Source: Pyrus communis (taxonomy: Eukaryota; Streptophyta; Magnoliopsida; Rosales; Rosaceae). Taken from it: a DNA stretch of 64,000 nucleotides. The notes below the pieces were generated by a model, which ran no database searches, was not told the origin of the DNA, and worked only from the letters and a program-made list of their open reading frames with translations. The DNA is taken from contig NC_084819.1 in the NCBI RefSeq assembly GCF_963583255.1, positions 16,213,616 through 16,277,615 of the forward strand, given 5' to 3'. The translations under genes and the position numbers were made by a program. This document shows positions 22,053-31,687 of this stretch, one piece after another (within the stretch, counting starts at the first letter, position 1; each line of letters opens with the position of its first letter).

Positions 22053-24077
22053 CTACCATCTGCCGGTGTTCATGGAACTGCAAGAGATCCCGCCCAAGGA
22101 CGATGAAGGATTCGATGCCATCGTATCAATCGAAAGGACCTGCATAAATCTTGTGTTCATTTCACTGTTCTGACGCGAATCAATGAGGTTCCAGTTTTCG
22201 ACTTCAGGAAGCTGATCCTCCTCATTGAGATATCGAACCACTTGTCTCATGGTAGGCCTAGCTTCTGGTTTGTAGTGAGTGCAAAGCAAACCTAGTTCCA
22301 GCACCAACGTCATCTCTTTAACATCAAAATTCGAGTCCAAGTTCGGATCAACTGTATCGAGTATGCGATCCATTTCATGATTCTCCATCACCCAATCCGC
22401 CAATATGAACTCGCCTGAGCCGATGGGTCTCTGCCCACAAGCCACTTCAAGGAGTAGAACTCCATATGCAAACACATCGGAGCATGTGGAGGCCTTCCCT
22501 GTGCGAGCCAATTCTGGTGCAATATACCCAATTGTGCCAACCACGCCAGTAGTGTGTGATATTTCTCCATGATCATACAACCTGGCAAGGCCGAAGTCGC
22601 TTAGCCTCGGGTTCATTTCTGCATCTATTAACACATTGCTCGACTTCACATCGCGATGAATCACCACTTGCTCCCATTCCTCATGCAGGTACAAGAGCCC
22701 TGTTGCAATGCCTTTGAGGATGCTGAACCTTTGTGCCCAGCTCAGCACAAAGTTGTTTTCGGACCCAAAAATGAGCGAGTCTAGGCTTCCATATGGGATG
22801 TAATCGTAGACTATGAGGAGATCGTTCTTCTTCTTGCACCAGCCCTGGAGATGGACCAAGTTCTTGTGCCTCAACTTTCCCAAGCTCTCAATTTCCGAAG
22901 CGAATTCCTTTATTCCTTGGATCGAATTTCGGGCGATCTTCTTAACCGCGATTTCACATCCACTAGAAGTTAAGACACCCTTGTAAACTTCACCAAAACC
23001 GCCGGCTCCAATCACACCGGAGGCCTTGAAACCCTTTGTTGCTGCATAAAGATCCTTGTACTTGAACCTGTGAGGACAATCCAGCTCCCAATCCTCAAGA
23101 CTCTCAAACTCATGCATTCCTCTGTACAAGGTGAAGAACAACAAAACTCCCAACAACACGCAAACCACAACCGATGAGGCAATTATAAGAGCCTTGATTT
23201 CGGGTCTGTAAGAGGATGAACCTTTCTCTTTTGGCGGTTTAGGAAGTTGCGAAACATTGATTGGTCTCGGTATTCCATCCACTGTGAAACTCCACGCTAT
23301 TATGTAATGAGCGCTCGCTTGTTCTCCGGTGGATGCAGAGAAGCCGGCGTACATAGTCTCTTGAAGAGTAGCAGATAAATTGATAGTCAGCGACAATAGC
23401 GGTCTCTTGGGTTTCTCCACATGTATGGGAGATATTGTGACATTCAGCATTTGAGTTTTGCCATCGTAGTCTATCCAAACTTGGATGGGTTCACCGCTCT
23501 CCAAGTTTACTTCTTCTTTGTGTGCTCCTTTGACAAAGTAAGCAGCTGGTTCAGTTGCTACAGAGGACAAACTATTGCTGTTTATACCAACATGGTTTCC
23601 TGCAGTGTTGGAGTTCTCTTTAAACCCATTCACCGTGTCGAATTCCACAGAAAAGATGTGGTTTGAAGGGTTACTGTCCGTTGTGGAGTTGAAAATCCCA
23701 AAGAAATGTCCGGGTTCCGCCCCAGGGAATTTTGGAGAGGGAGAGAGTGTGAAGGCTAGGCCAAAGCCTCCGGGGCCGGAACCAGGGGAGACAATTGCAA
23801 AAACAAAATGTGTGCTGAAGGAAGACGCATTAGGGTATGAAGAAGAAGAGTTTTTATCAAAAAAGTTTATAGGTTTGGGATAGAATGCATGGCCTATAAT
23901 ATTATGTGATGTGTTTGTGAGCTTGAGCATGCCGGAGGGCTTGATTATAGTTGCCCCCTCGCGGATTAGGTCATTTGCCTCACTTCCATTGAATCCGTTG
24001 AACAAAAACTCAACTCCTCGAGCCGGCGAAAACATGGCAAAGAAGAGGAGGAAGGCTAAAGAAATTGGTAAAGCCAT
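22053..24077 (-). CDS. L-type lectin-domain receptor kinase, copy 1
   Basis: An intronless ORF of 674 residues has a signal peptide (1-21), a legume-lectin domain (about 22-268, many N-glycosylation sites), one membrane span (about 295-318) and a Ser/Thr kinase domain (about 350-622). Kinase landmarks are the GAGGFGEVYKG loop (357-367), the ATP lysine K379 in AVKK, HRD at 474-476 (RD type), DFG at 494-496 and APE at 520-522. It is therefore a plasma-membrane receptor kinase of the LecRK family. Clade V/VI is my best guess; ligand unknown. The family is known in pathogen and extracellular-ATP perception and in hormone responses. Compared with copy 2 it differs at seven residues, all in the cytosolic part: F338, T370, I389, I516, Q549, T590 and S667. 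Confidence 0.95.
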   Translation of the reverse strand: MALPISLAFLLFFAMFSPARGVEFLFNGFNGSEANDLIREGATIIKPSGMLKLTNTSHNIIGHAFYPKPINFFDKNSSSSYPNASSFSTHFVFAIVSPGSGPGGFGLAFTLSPSPKFPGAEPGHFFGIFNSTTDSNPSNHIFSVEFDTVNGFKENSNTAGNHVGINSNSLSSVATEPAAYFVKGAHKEEVNLESGEPIQVWIDYDGKTQMLNVTISPIHVEKPKRPLLSLTINLSATLQETMYAGFSASTGEQASAHYIIAWSFTVDGIPRPINVSQLPKPPKEKGSSSYRPEIKALIIASSVVVCVLLGVLLFFTLYRGMHEFESLEDWELDCPHRFKYKDLYAATKGFKASGVIGAGGFGEVYKGVLTSSGCEIAVKKIARNSIQGIKEFASEIESLGKLRHKNLVHLQGWCKKKNDLLIVYDYIPYGSLDSLIFGSENNFVLSWAQRFSILKGIATGLLYLHEEWEQVVIHRDVKSSNVLIDAEMNPRLSDFGLARLYDHGEISHTTGVVGTIGYIAPELARTGKASTCSDVFAYGVLLLEVACGQRPIGSGEFILADWVMENHEMDRILDTVDPNLDSNFDVKEMTLVLELGLLCTHYKPEARPTMRQVVRYLNEEDQLPEVENWNLIDSRQNSEMNTRFMQVLSIDTMASNPSSSLGGISCSSMNTGRW

Positions 24078-24111
24078 TGGGTTTTAGAAATTGCAGAGGC
24101 CGGTCCAATAC

Positions 24112-24121
24112 CTTAATATAG
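24112..24121 (-). promoter_or_regulatory. TATA box of lectin receptor kinase copy 1
   Basis: The minus strand reads CTATATTAAG, about 35 bp before the ATG at 24,077. This spacing implies a very short 5' leader (around 10 nt) if it is used. The same box is preserved at 33,747-33,756 in copy 2. Confidence 0.55.
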
Positions 24122-24896
24122 CTTGAGAATACGGTGGGCTTAGAAACGGTCAATGTTTAGAGCATATGCATGTAGAGAGACCCTCCTACTACGTGGGGTC
24201 CCGTTTAATTGTGTACACATACAGATGATGTGATTCTCAAGACGAATACAAACAAATAATATGCAACTTGAGAAGGAACTCATAGTTTTCCTCGAGTAAT
24301 ATTGCCTTGAATTAATTGGCAAAGTCATATGTTAACTGCTCATTTTGTCACGTTGGGGAGAGTTGTGGACGCCATAAGCTACAAGACTTAACTGGAAGGT
24401 ATTGATCAAAGGCAATTGGCATGTAATTGCCACCATTGACTTGCTCAGCCCTTTAGCAATTGACCTCTTTGAGTTAAGGAAGAAAATGACTTGAGTGCTT
24501 ATCGGCTTATTGAGTGGCTACGGATTGTTGCGCAGTCCACTTTTTGGCGTAAACTGACCGCTGTTGTAATTTACAAACTTTGACTCTTGAGAAAGAGAAT
24601 GTTCTATTGAAATGGATAGTAATATTCATACGCTTATTTTTACATTTTACAAATTTTTATTAATTTTTGGCCATTGATTTTCTTCAATGATGGTCGGAAA
24701 TTAAGAGAAGTTTATGAGAAGTAAAAATAAATGTGTGAATAACAACATCCTATTGAAAAATGTAGAGCAACAATATGCAAATTACACAAAGAATTACAAG
24801 AAAGAAGAAAAAGAAAAGAAGGTGTTGATTTTAGATGGCTCCCTAAACATGTCGAATCATCTACTTTAGTCCTTCAACTTTTGACAAAGATTCTAT

Positions 24897-26841
24897 TGTA
24901 AACTAAAGCAAAAACCAATCAAGCAATAAACAAAACACAACGATTTCAGAGTTCCTCCTATATAATATAGGAGTACCTCTCTAACTATGGAAGCTTTATT
25001 GATTATCAACAAATACAAGAGAACTCACAAACACAAAGTGTTCTCAAATATACAAACTTATACCTATCAAAACTCTCACACACAAAATTCTATCCCACAT
25101 CCATCTATTTATACTAATAGATGTCATAGGTTTACACAAAGTCCCTAGAATATAGGAAACGAAACACAAATCCAAATATCTTGCGTCCAATATATCCTAA
25201 TCTTTTTTAGTTTAGGCATGTTGATTTAATGCCAAATCCAACAATCTCCACCTTGGCATGAAATCCATAACGAGGCATCAAACAACTTCCGTTGCTCCAT
25301 CATATTGCAATATCAAACTTGTTTCAACTACACCAAATCCAAGCAGTGCTCGAACTTAGCTGCATTAACCACTTTTGTCAACATATCAGCTAGATTATCT
25401 TCTGTATCAAACTTGCTTGATCCTGATGCTTCCAATTGCTTGAGTTGTACATGGATTATCATCTCCCATATACATAATTTCATTCATAACTTTGAAGCTT
25501 GAAAACCAATGCCTTTGAGAAGTCATGTGCTGGGTATAACCTGTGTCGAGCACCTACTCTTTCATATAATCTACATTGCTCAATGCAATTAGGGCATAGA
25601 CAAATTCCTCATCCTCGACTTCAACCATATGTGCTTCTGAGTCATCCGTCTTCTTTCTAGTCTTTTCTTTGATTTTAGGGCAGTCATTCTTCCAATGTCA
25701 TTTTTCATGACAAAGCACACTCATCTTTGTCCAAGAATTTCCTATTCTTTGAGACTCCTCTAGTACAAGACTTACTATTTTTCCTGTACGAACCTTTCTT
25801 TTCTTTCGATCTCCCTCTCACCATCAAAGCTTCAAAGTTATTCATTTCTTGCCTGTCAAGGTGTCTTAACTCATGATTCATAAGAGCACTTGAGATTTCA
25901 TCATACTTAATTGTCTCCTTGCCATAAATTCAAGTAGTCACAAAAGGCTTATAGGATTCAGGCAATGAGTTCATCAGATCAAGGCCTTGTCTTCATCTTT
26001 GATTATCTCTTCAAGATTTGCCTGTTCAACTAGAAGCTTGTTAAACTCTTCTAGATGGCCAATCATCTTCGTGCCCTCTTTGTACTGGAACCTGTACAAC
26101 TTGCTCTTGAGATGCAGTCAATTCTATGTAGTATTCTTCATATATTTTGTCTCCAATGCAGCCCACAATTCCTTCACAGAAGTTATGTTCATCACACCAT
26201 ACTTCTGTTGCTTTCCCAAGCATAGCCAAATTGTAGAACATGCATGAGCATTCAATCTTTCCCATTCTTCTTTTTTCATCAAATGTCTCCTAACAACCAA
26301 ACCTTGTTGTATCAGGACATCTCGAACCTCACACTGCCACATACAAAGTTGTTCGTTCCATCAACTTTCTCAATTTCAAACCTAGCACTCTGAACCGTCG
26401 TCTTGGTTCCACTAGTGCTAGACTTTTCTTCAACATCATCACTACTGGTGGAATCACCAGTCTTTGTCATTGCTTGATAGTCATAACCCACGTAAGAACC
26501 TAAGCTCTTGATACCACTTATTATAAACTAAACCAAAAACCAATCAAGCAATAAACAAAACACAACGATTTAAGAGTTCCTCCAATATAGGAGTACCTCT
26601 CTAACAACAGAATCATTATTGATTATCAACAAATACAAGAGAACTCACAAACATAAAGTGTTCTCAAGTATACAAACTTATGCCTCTCAAAACTCTCACA
26701 CACAAAACTCTATCCCACATCCATCTATTAATACTAATACATGTCATAGGTTTACACTAAGTCCCTAGAATATAGGAAACCAAATCCAAGATATTTGAAT
26801 CCTTTTTAGTTAGAAATGTTGATTTAATGCCAAATCCAACA
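24897..26841 (-). mobile_element. Non-autonomous Ty1/Copia element, copy 1
   Basis: LTRs of about 347 bp (24,897-25,243) and 320 bp (26,522-26,841) face the same way. On the minus strand the LTR begins TGTTGGATTTGGCAT. The primer site TGGTATCAAGAGC lies just inside the right LTR, so transcription would run on the minus strand. The 1.28-kb interior holds only a broken gag: a gag-like segment around 26,124-26,342, a second in another frame (26,041-26,265), and a CCHC knuckle near 25,690-25,735 interrupted by a stop codon. Protease, integrase and RT are absent. No matching target duplication was seen. Confidence 0.8.
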
Positions 26842-28086
26842 TACTTATTTTTAGTACTGACACTTGTACTCTTTACCAAGTCTCATTTTATCATTTACAC
26901 CCTATCGTGTCTCACTTTACCTCACGCATTCTTATTTAGTGTCCTAGTTTACATTATTCCATCAATTTCGTTAGCAAAACCGTTAAATTGCTAACATGGT
27001 ATGGACATTAAATTTTATCATTAAAAATCAAATACAATGAAAAATAAATGGGAGGATCTACGTGCTTCATAAAGTCATGTCAAGTTGGGCAGGGAGTGGC
27101 CTTGCGCTTGCCACTTCAACAGTTAACAAACAAATTGACAAAAGTTTGGTATTGGAACGAATTTATAAGTTGATGTGTAACATCAATTACATAACTCAAA
27201 GTTGAGGTGGTAAATTGTAACCCTTATATTTAATAGTTTAGTTTACTAATGTATATTTATTATATTAACATAGAGAGTACGATTTGTTGACCCAAAGAGG
27301 CAAGAATATCTCAATCATTAGAGAATCATTGCAGCACTAATCGCTACCAGTATCCAGTCCCATGTATATATCAAAGTCCATTACTACGCGTGCGTGATAA
27401 TCTTAAGCACCACAACGCAGCCGGGCAAGAGGATTAGATATTGTGAATAACTCATCTGGAATGTTCCAAAGCATCATTGAATTCTTGCGTACAAGAATCT
27501 GTTAGTACATACTCTGCATTTTCATTTGCCACACCAAAGTGCGATGATGTAGCGTGACAAAGAAAAGAATAAATGTTACTTTTAGTGAAATATTATTTCT
27601 TTAGGCACTCATTTTTCCTTGTATATCGATATGAAAGCTCTCCATTTGCTCAAAATAAAGATATGAAGGCTTTCTCCTCAATTCGGCAATTGCGGCTATG
27701 GCACAATGGAGATGGCCCGTACCAGCAACAAACAGCATCCATTCCGTCGAAAAGATTCAACGTGATTGTATGTAATGATTGGAAGACAATGGTAGCATTG
27801 TCAAAACAATCAATCTTGTAAAATAAGGCGTATCCAACTCAGTCTCTCATAAGAATGTGAACTTAAAAACCAAATAAAAAATTGTAAAAACACACAAAAC
27901 GCTTACTTTTTCATTTTTAGAATCATCGTAGTTGTCGATGTGTTCTTCCATCATGCTATTTTTTTTATTTTTTGAATTTACTATTATTAGGGGAGGGGGA
28001 AAATGACACACCCTGATCCTGATTGCCTTGACCTTGGTGGGGTGGATTTGCCTACCTGCCTGAACCTCCACTGCTAGACGCTATAT
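26842..28086. other. Intergenic part of duplicated unit, copy 1
   Basis: No gene was recognised. The stretch is matched at 35,726-36,620 in copy 2 up to about 27,730. The part from about 27,730 to 28,285 is missing from copy 2. Confidence 0.55.
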
Positions 28087-28422
28087 TGTTAGATCCCACA
28101 TCGCCCATGAGAGTGGATCCTCTATGCCTTATATGTACATACCCACCTTCATATACCACGAGACCTTTTGGGAACTCACTGGCTTCGAGTTCCATTGGAA
28201 CTCCGAAGTTAAGCGAGTTTGGGCTAGAGCAATCCCAGGATGGGTGACCTACTGGAAAGTTCTCGCGTGAGTTCCTAGAAACAAAACCGTGAGGGCGTAG
28301 TCGGGGCCCAAAGCGAACAATATCGTGCTACGGCGAAGTCGAGCCCTGGATGTGGTGGAGCAATATCGTGCTACGGCGAAGTCGAGCCCTGGATGTGGTG
28401 GAGCCTAGGTCAGGATGTGACA
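28087..28422 (+). mobile_element. Cassandra-type solo LTR carrying a 5S-like gene
   Basis: The segment starts TGTTAGATCCCACATCG and ends GGATGTGACA, as LTRs do (TG...CA). It contains a 5S-rRNA-like module at 28,170-28,276. Plant Cassandra TRIM elements are the known LTRs with embedded 5S sequences. No second LTR or primer site is adjacent, so it is probably a solo LTR. A 42-bp tandem repeat (GCAATATCGTGCTACGGCGA and following) duplicates the stretch near 28,315-28,400. No target duplication was found. The copy-2 counterpart keeps only the last 110 bp (about 36,616-36,725). Confidence 0.8.
28170..28276 (+). ncRNA. 5S rRNA-like Pol III module within the LTR
   Basis: The core GAACTCCGAAGTTAAGCG matches plant 5S rRNA box A surroundings, and GGATGGGTGACC matches the box C region with about the correct spacing. 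The ends differ from genuine 5S, but GGAACTCAC (from 28,171) pairs with GTGAGTTCC near 28,267, so the terminal helix is still closed. This is not a ribosomal 5S gene. It is the 5S-derived Pol III promoter domain of the retroelement. Confidence 0.8.
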
Positions 28423-29833
28423 AAAAAGTTCGAATCTATTACAATAATTTTGAAAACTGGCAGTTTCGAATCCGAGACATATAGGTAAAACCAAATACCT
28501 TATCCACTAAGATATTTAACCACCCACACCAATCAATTGGGCTCTAGGGGAGCCCGACATCCCCACTAGGCTAGAATCGCGTAGACCAGCGAGCGAGTGC
28601 ATTACGTTGAGTAGGAATTTAGAATAGAATAAGCTATTGGGAAGAAAATATCACAAATATGCTATTTGGAGAGCGTCAGGGTGTTGTGACATCATGCTGA
28701 CGTCAACCATATATAAAAATATTAAAAATTATAATTTTTTTTTTCCTATAAATAACTAACCATATTCTTCTACGTTATACCACATTTCAATATTTTCAAA
28801 TATTGTCAACCAATTTTTTGATTATTATCCAAAATTATCAAAAATTAATTAAAAATACAAAAATAAATAAATGAAAAATATTATTAAAAATATCTAACCA
28901 TGGTCTTCCACTTTACACCACATTTCAATATTTTCAAATACTTTTTTATTATTATCCGAAATTAAATATAAAATTATTTTTTTATTATTGTATAAAATAA
29001 AAAATATTAAAATTTTAATACGAATTGCGTGGGTATTTAATTTAGGATGAAAACTCGAATAATTATTGTTCACCATAGACAGTTACGATTTATTTAAGGG
29101 GATTGAGTTAACTATAACTCAGAGGACCTACCAACACTGAAACGGCTCTTATGCAAGCTCACGGCAAAGTGAAGTTCAAATTTCAGTAATGCCCCTCTCC
29201 AAAAAAAAAAAAAAAAAAAGAAAATTTCAGTGATGCCACCGCCTTTCGGATCTGACGCTAGTGGGATGCCCTAGGCTACCAGCACTGCCTGACTTGGTAC
29301 GCACGGCAACACTTCTTCGTCGTCAACCTCAGCACTTGTTTTGATTTCCTTCGACTTCTTTCAATCGGATGCAGCGTAAACTTTATATTTTTTGGAACCT
29401 ATAAACATTTTATCTAAAAGAGCTTTTAATTATTTTAAAAGCATTTCCAAACAAATAGTCTTCCCACTTCATGCATGACTTTGATGGCATTTTATCAAAT
29501 ATAAAAATCTGATCCCACACAATTGTTATGGACAGTAGTCACACACTTGATTCATAAGGCAACAAGAAAATAAGATCAAATAATACTAACAAGCACATAA
29601 TTTGTTAGGCAAAAACTTGAGCTAACCCTAATAATTTACTGAGCATCGGTTTTGTCCTTCTGCAATTTATTCTTCAAACCAATACTTGAAGATAATTGAA
29701 GCCTTTTGGATAAGAAAGGGCTTGACCAAGAACATGTACTCTAAACTTGTTTTATCTGTTGACAAGATTAGATGGCACGTTCTTTGATTGAATACCAGAG
29801 ATTAGTGTCTTTTGAGAGTTTTGAGAATCCTAT
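28423..29833. other. AT-rich intergenic sequence in unit copy 1
   Basis: There is no gene. Very AT-rich stretches around 28,720-29,000 include related repeats of ACACCACATTTCAATATTTT (28,775-28,800 and 28,914-28,940). The segment 29,500-29,830 has two further relatives, at 40,913 and 43,722. Confidence 0.55.
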
Positions 29834-30479
29834 TGTCCCATATCGGGAAACATTGATTTGTCAATGACCTTTATATAGGTCTAGTCCTTTATACTAGTAG
29901 TTAGGATTTGGATCATTAGGAAATAGATTGAATGCTTGGGCGTTATGATTGTGGGATTAGGTTTGTATAATATAGTCCAATACAATTAATATTAATTAAT
30001 CAAGACAAGAGCCTTGGATGTTAAAATTAATCAAATTCATTAATTTGAATTTCGGATTAAGTTTTTAATTAATTTATTAATTAAAAACATGTTGATTAAG
30101 AGACACATCTCTTATAAAGAGTTGTGTATTTTCAAATATGCTGAACAAGTATTTAAAAGCTCTTTTTCTTTTGTACAAAACTCCTAGAGAGTAAACACAC
30201 AAAACAATTAGCTAAAATTCTATAATCCAGTGCGGGTTGTAAAATTAGGTAGTTGTATCCTGGTCAAGCAGACGTTGTACAGCCACAAGCACAAGAGTGG
30301 GACGGAAATACTATTCGAATGACATAGCTTTTGTGCTAGCCTCTACCTTTGATTTATTCAAGTTGGTATCATTTTAATTTCTGTATTTATTGTGTAATTT
30401 CATTCTGTATTGTAAGTATTTTTGAGTAAAGTATAAGTATTTCAAATTTTGTATTTTTGTTTCTAAATTGTTCTCAACA
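29834..30479 (+). mobile_element. Solo-LTR-like insertion, copy 1
   Basis: A 646-bp block begins TGTCCCATATCGGGAAA, a start typical of plant LTRs, and ends CTCAACA. It is present in both recent copies (copy 2: 41,239-41,898) but absent from the older related copy around 44,035-44,070, which acts as an approximate empty site. No clean target duplication is visible, so the exact ends are tentative. Confidence 0.55.
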
Positions 30480-30515
30480 CAATCATTATTTGCCGGCATC
30501 ATGGTTCATATTTTA

Positions 30516-30670
30516 GGGAGTTTTAACGAAAAGCCCACGTTACTGTTCACTTTAACGAAAAATCATATTTTTACACTAAAAAGTCAATCATGATACTATT
30601 CACTTTACCTTTTATTTTGTTCTTATCATTAAAACTCAAAGTTTTCAAGCCATTTTCATTAATTTTCCTT
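30516..30670. mobile_element. hAT-type MITE with 8-bp TSD, copy 1
   Basis: A 155-bp element is flanked by the exact 8-bp duplication ATATTTTA (30,508-30,515 and 30,671-30,678), the length expected for hAT elements. It begins GGGAGTTTTAACGAAAAG and ends with a degenerate inverted match. The copy-2 version (41,935-42,090) has decayed right flanks, and the older third copy near 44,066 lacks it. Confidence 0.8.
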
Positions 30671-30932
30671 ATATTTTATCCACTTGAGGACAAGTGTGAA
30701 GATGAATATAATAATATGGCTTATATTACCCATAATTATGTGACAAGATAATTAGGTTAACTAGCATGTGAATTTTTATGCTTAACATATTATTTGGGAT
30801 ATATACTTTTTGTTTCGGCGGTCAACAGATAGGATTATCGAAGTTCGATATATTTTTTTTCAAAAAAAATAGGGACATTCTTTTAACCGTTAGATTTGAC
30901 TTTAATGAAATGTTGTGGTTGAGATTCTGTGG

Positions 30933-30960
30933 TTGGTTTTAAGGGATGTAAACAGGTATC

Positions 30961-31003
<43 letters not shown>

Positions 31004-31292
31004 GTGTGTGTGTGTGTGTGTGTGACCCAAAATGTCTTTCCGGTTTGTAATCTGACTTGTTCCTATTCAATTGCCCTTGTTCCTTGTTTATAGGGATGCC
31101 AATGTAACAAAAGCTACAGTTGCTGCGCTGGGTGACCTTGTTGATGTACTTGGCCTAACCATCAAGCCACTGTTCGGAGATTTTGCCTTCTTTGAGGGAA
31201 TTTTGCAAGAGTGTCTTCAGTTCGATGATAAAAGTCTCAGGGAAACAACAGCTTGGGCTTATGCGATTATGAAGCGCATCATGGATCAATGA
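30933..31292 (+). pseudogene. Importin beta 3' fragment (end of exon 1, last intron, exon 2)
   Basis: The 23 bases before the splice donor, the microsatellite intron and the complete last exon (31,094-31,292, ending TGA) of importin beta are repeated here without the other 92% of the gene. Compared with the functional exon there is one residue change (Ser to Ala in GDF(S/A)FFEG) and a silent change. It has no promoter of its own, though the splice donor and acceptor are intact. Confidence 0.93.
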
Positions 31293-31687
31293 GAAGTGAC
31301 TGGTCGGTATTCGTTGAGGTCTAAGGATAGGTGTCACGGAAGTTAGAAAGTTATTCAGATCGTGTAGCCCTTTTTTATTTTGCATTATGGACACAACTCT
31401 AGTTTTCGTTTTTGGTTCTGAGAACATCGTCGCTTTATTGAGGCTACAGGAAAGGTGCCCTTTCTTATGTTTCGGAACTCTGTTAAGTGCAATACATCCA
31501 CTGATCAGTGGTTTGAGTTATGTTCTCAATCAGTTTTTCTCATTCTTTACTGGTACGGACTTTTTGTTTTCGAGAAAAAAGAGAGTTACGATAATATTTG
31601 ATATAGATTAAGAATAAACGACTGTTACAATGTTGATTTGAAAAGAATGGGAGCAAGAAAGAATTTATAACGAAAGGTACATTGGCG

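Larger units (their letters stand above)
21296..30932. repeat. Tandem segmental duplication, copy 1 (9.64 kb)
   Basis: From TTGGTTTTAAGG at 21,296, inside the last 23 bases of importin exon 1, to CTGTGG at 30,932, the sequence is repeated head-to-tail from 30,933 onward. The junction shows no microhomology: bases before 21,296 (AGAA) differ from those before 30,933, and bases after 42,342 (CCTG) differ from those after 30,932. Coding parts are about 99% alike. Structural differences are a rearranged Copia, a deleted part of a 5S-bearing LTR, and an inserted Copia in copy 2. Confidence 0.93.

Noticed and set aside
24897..26841. Target-site duplication for the small Copia element
   Set aside because: Flanking 5-mers (TCTAT and TACTT in copy 1) do not match, so I could not confirm one.
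28170..28276. Genuine 5S ribosomal RNA gene
   Set aside because: The ends differ from plant 5S, it is a single copy embedded in an LTR, and it lacks the usual tandem array and T-run terminator.
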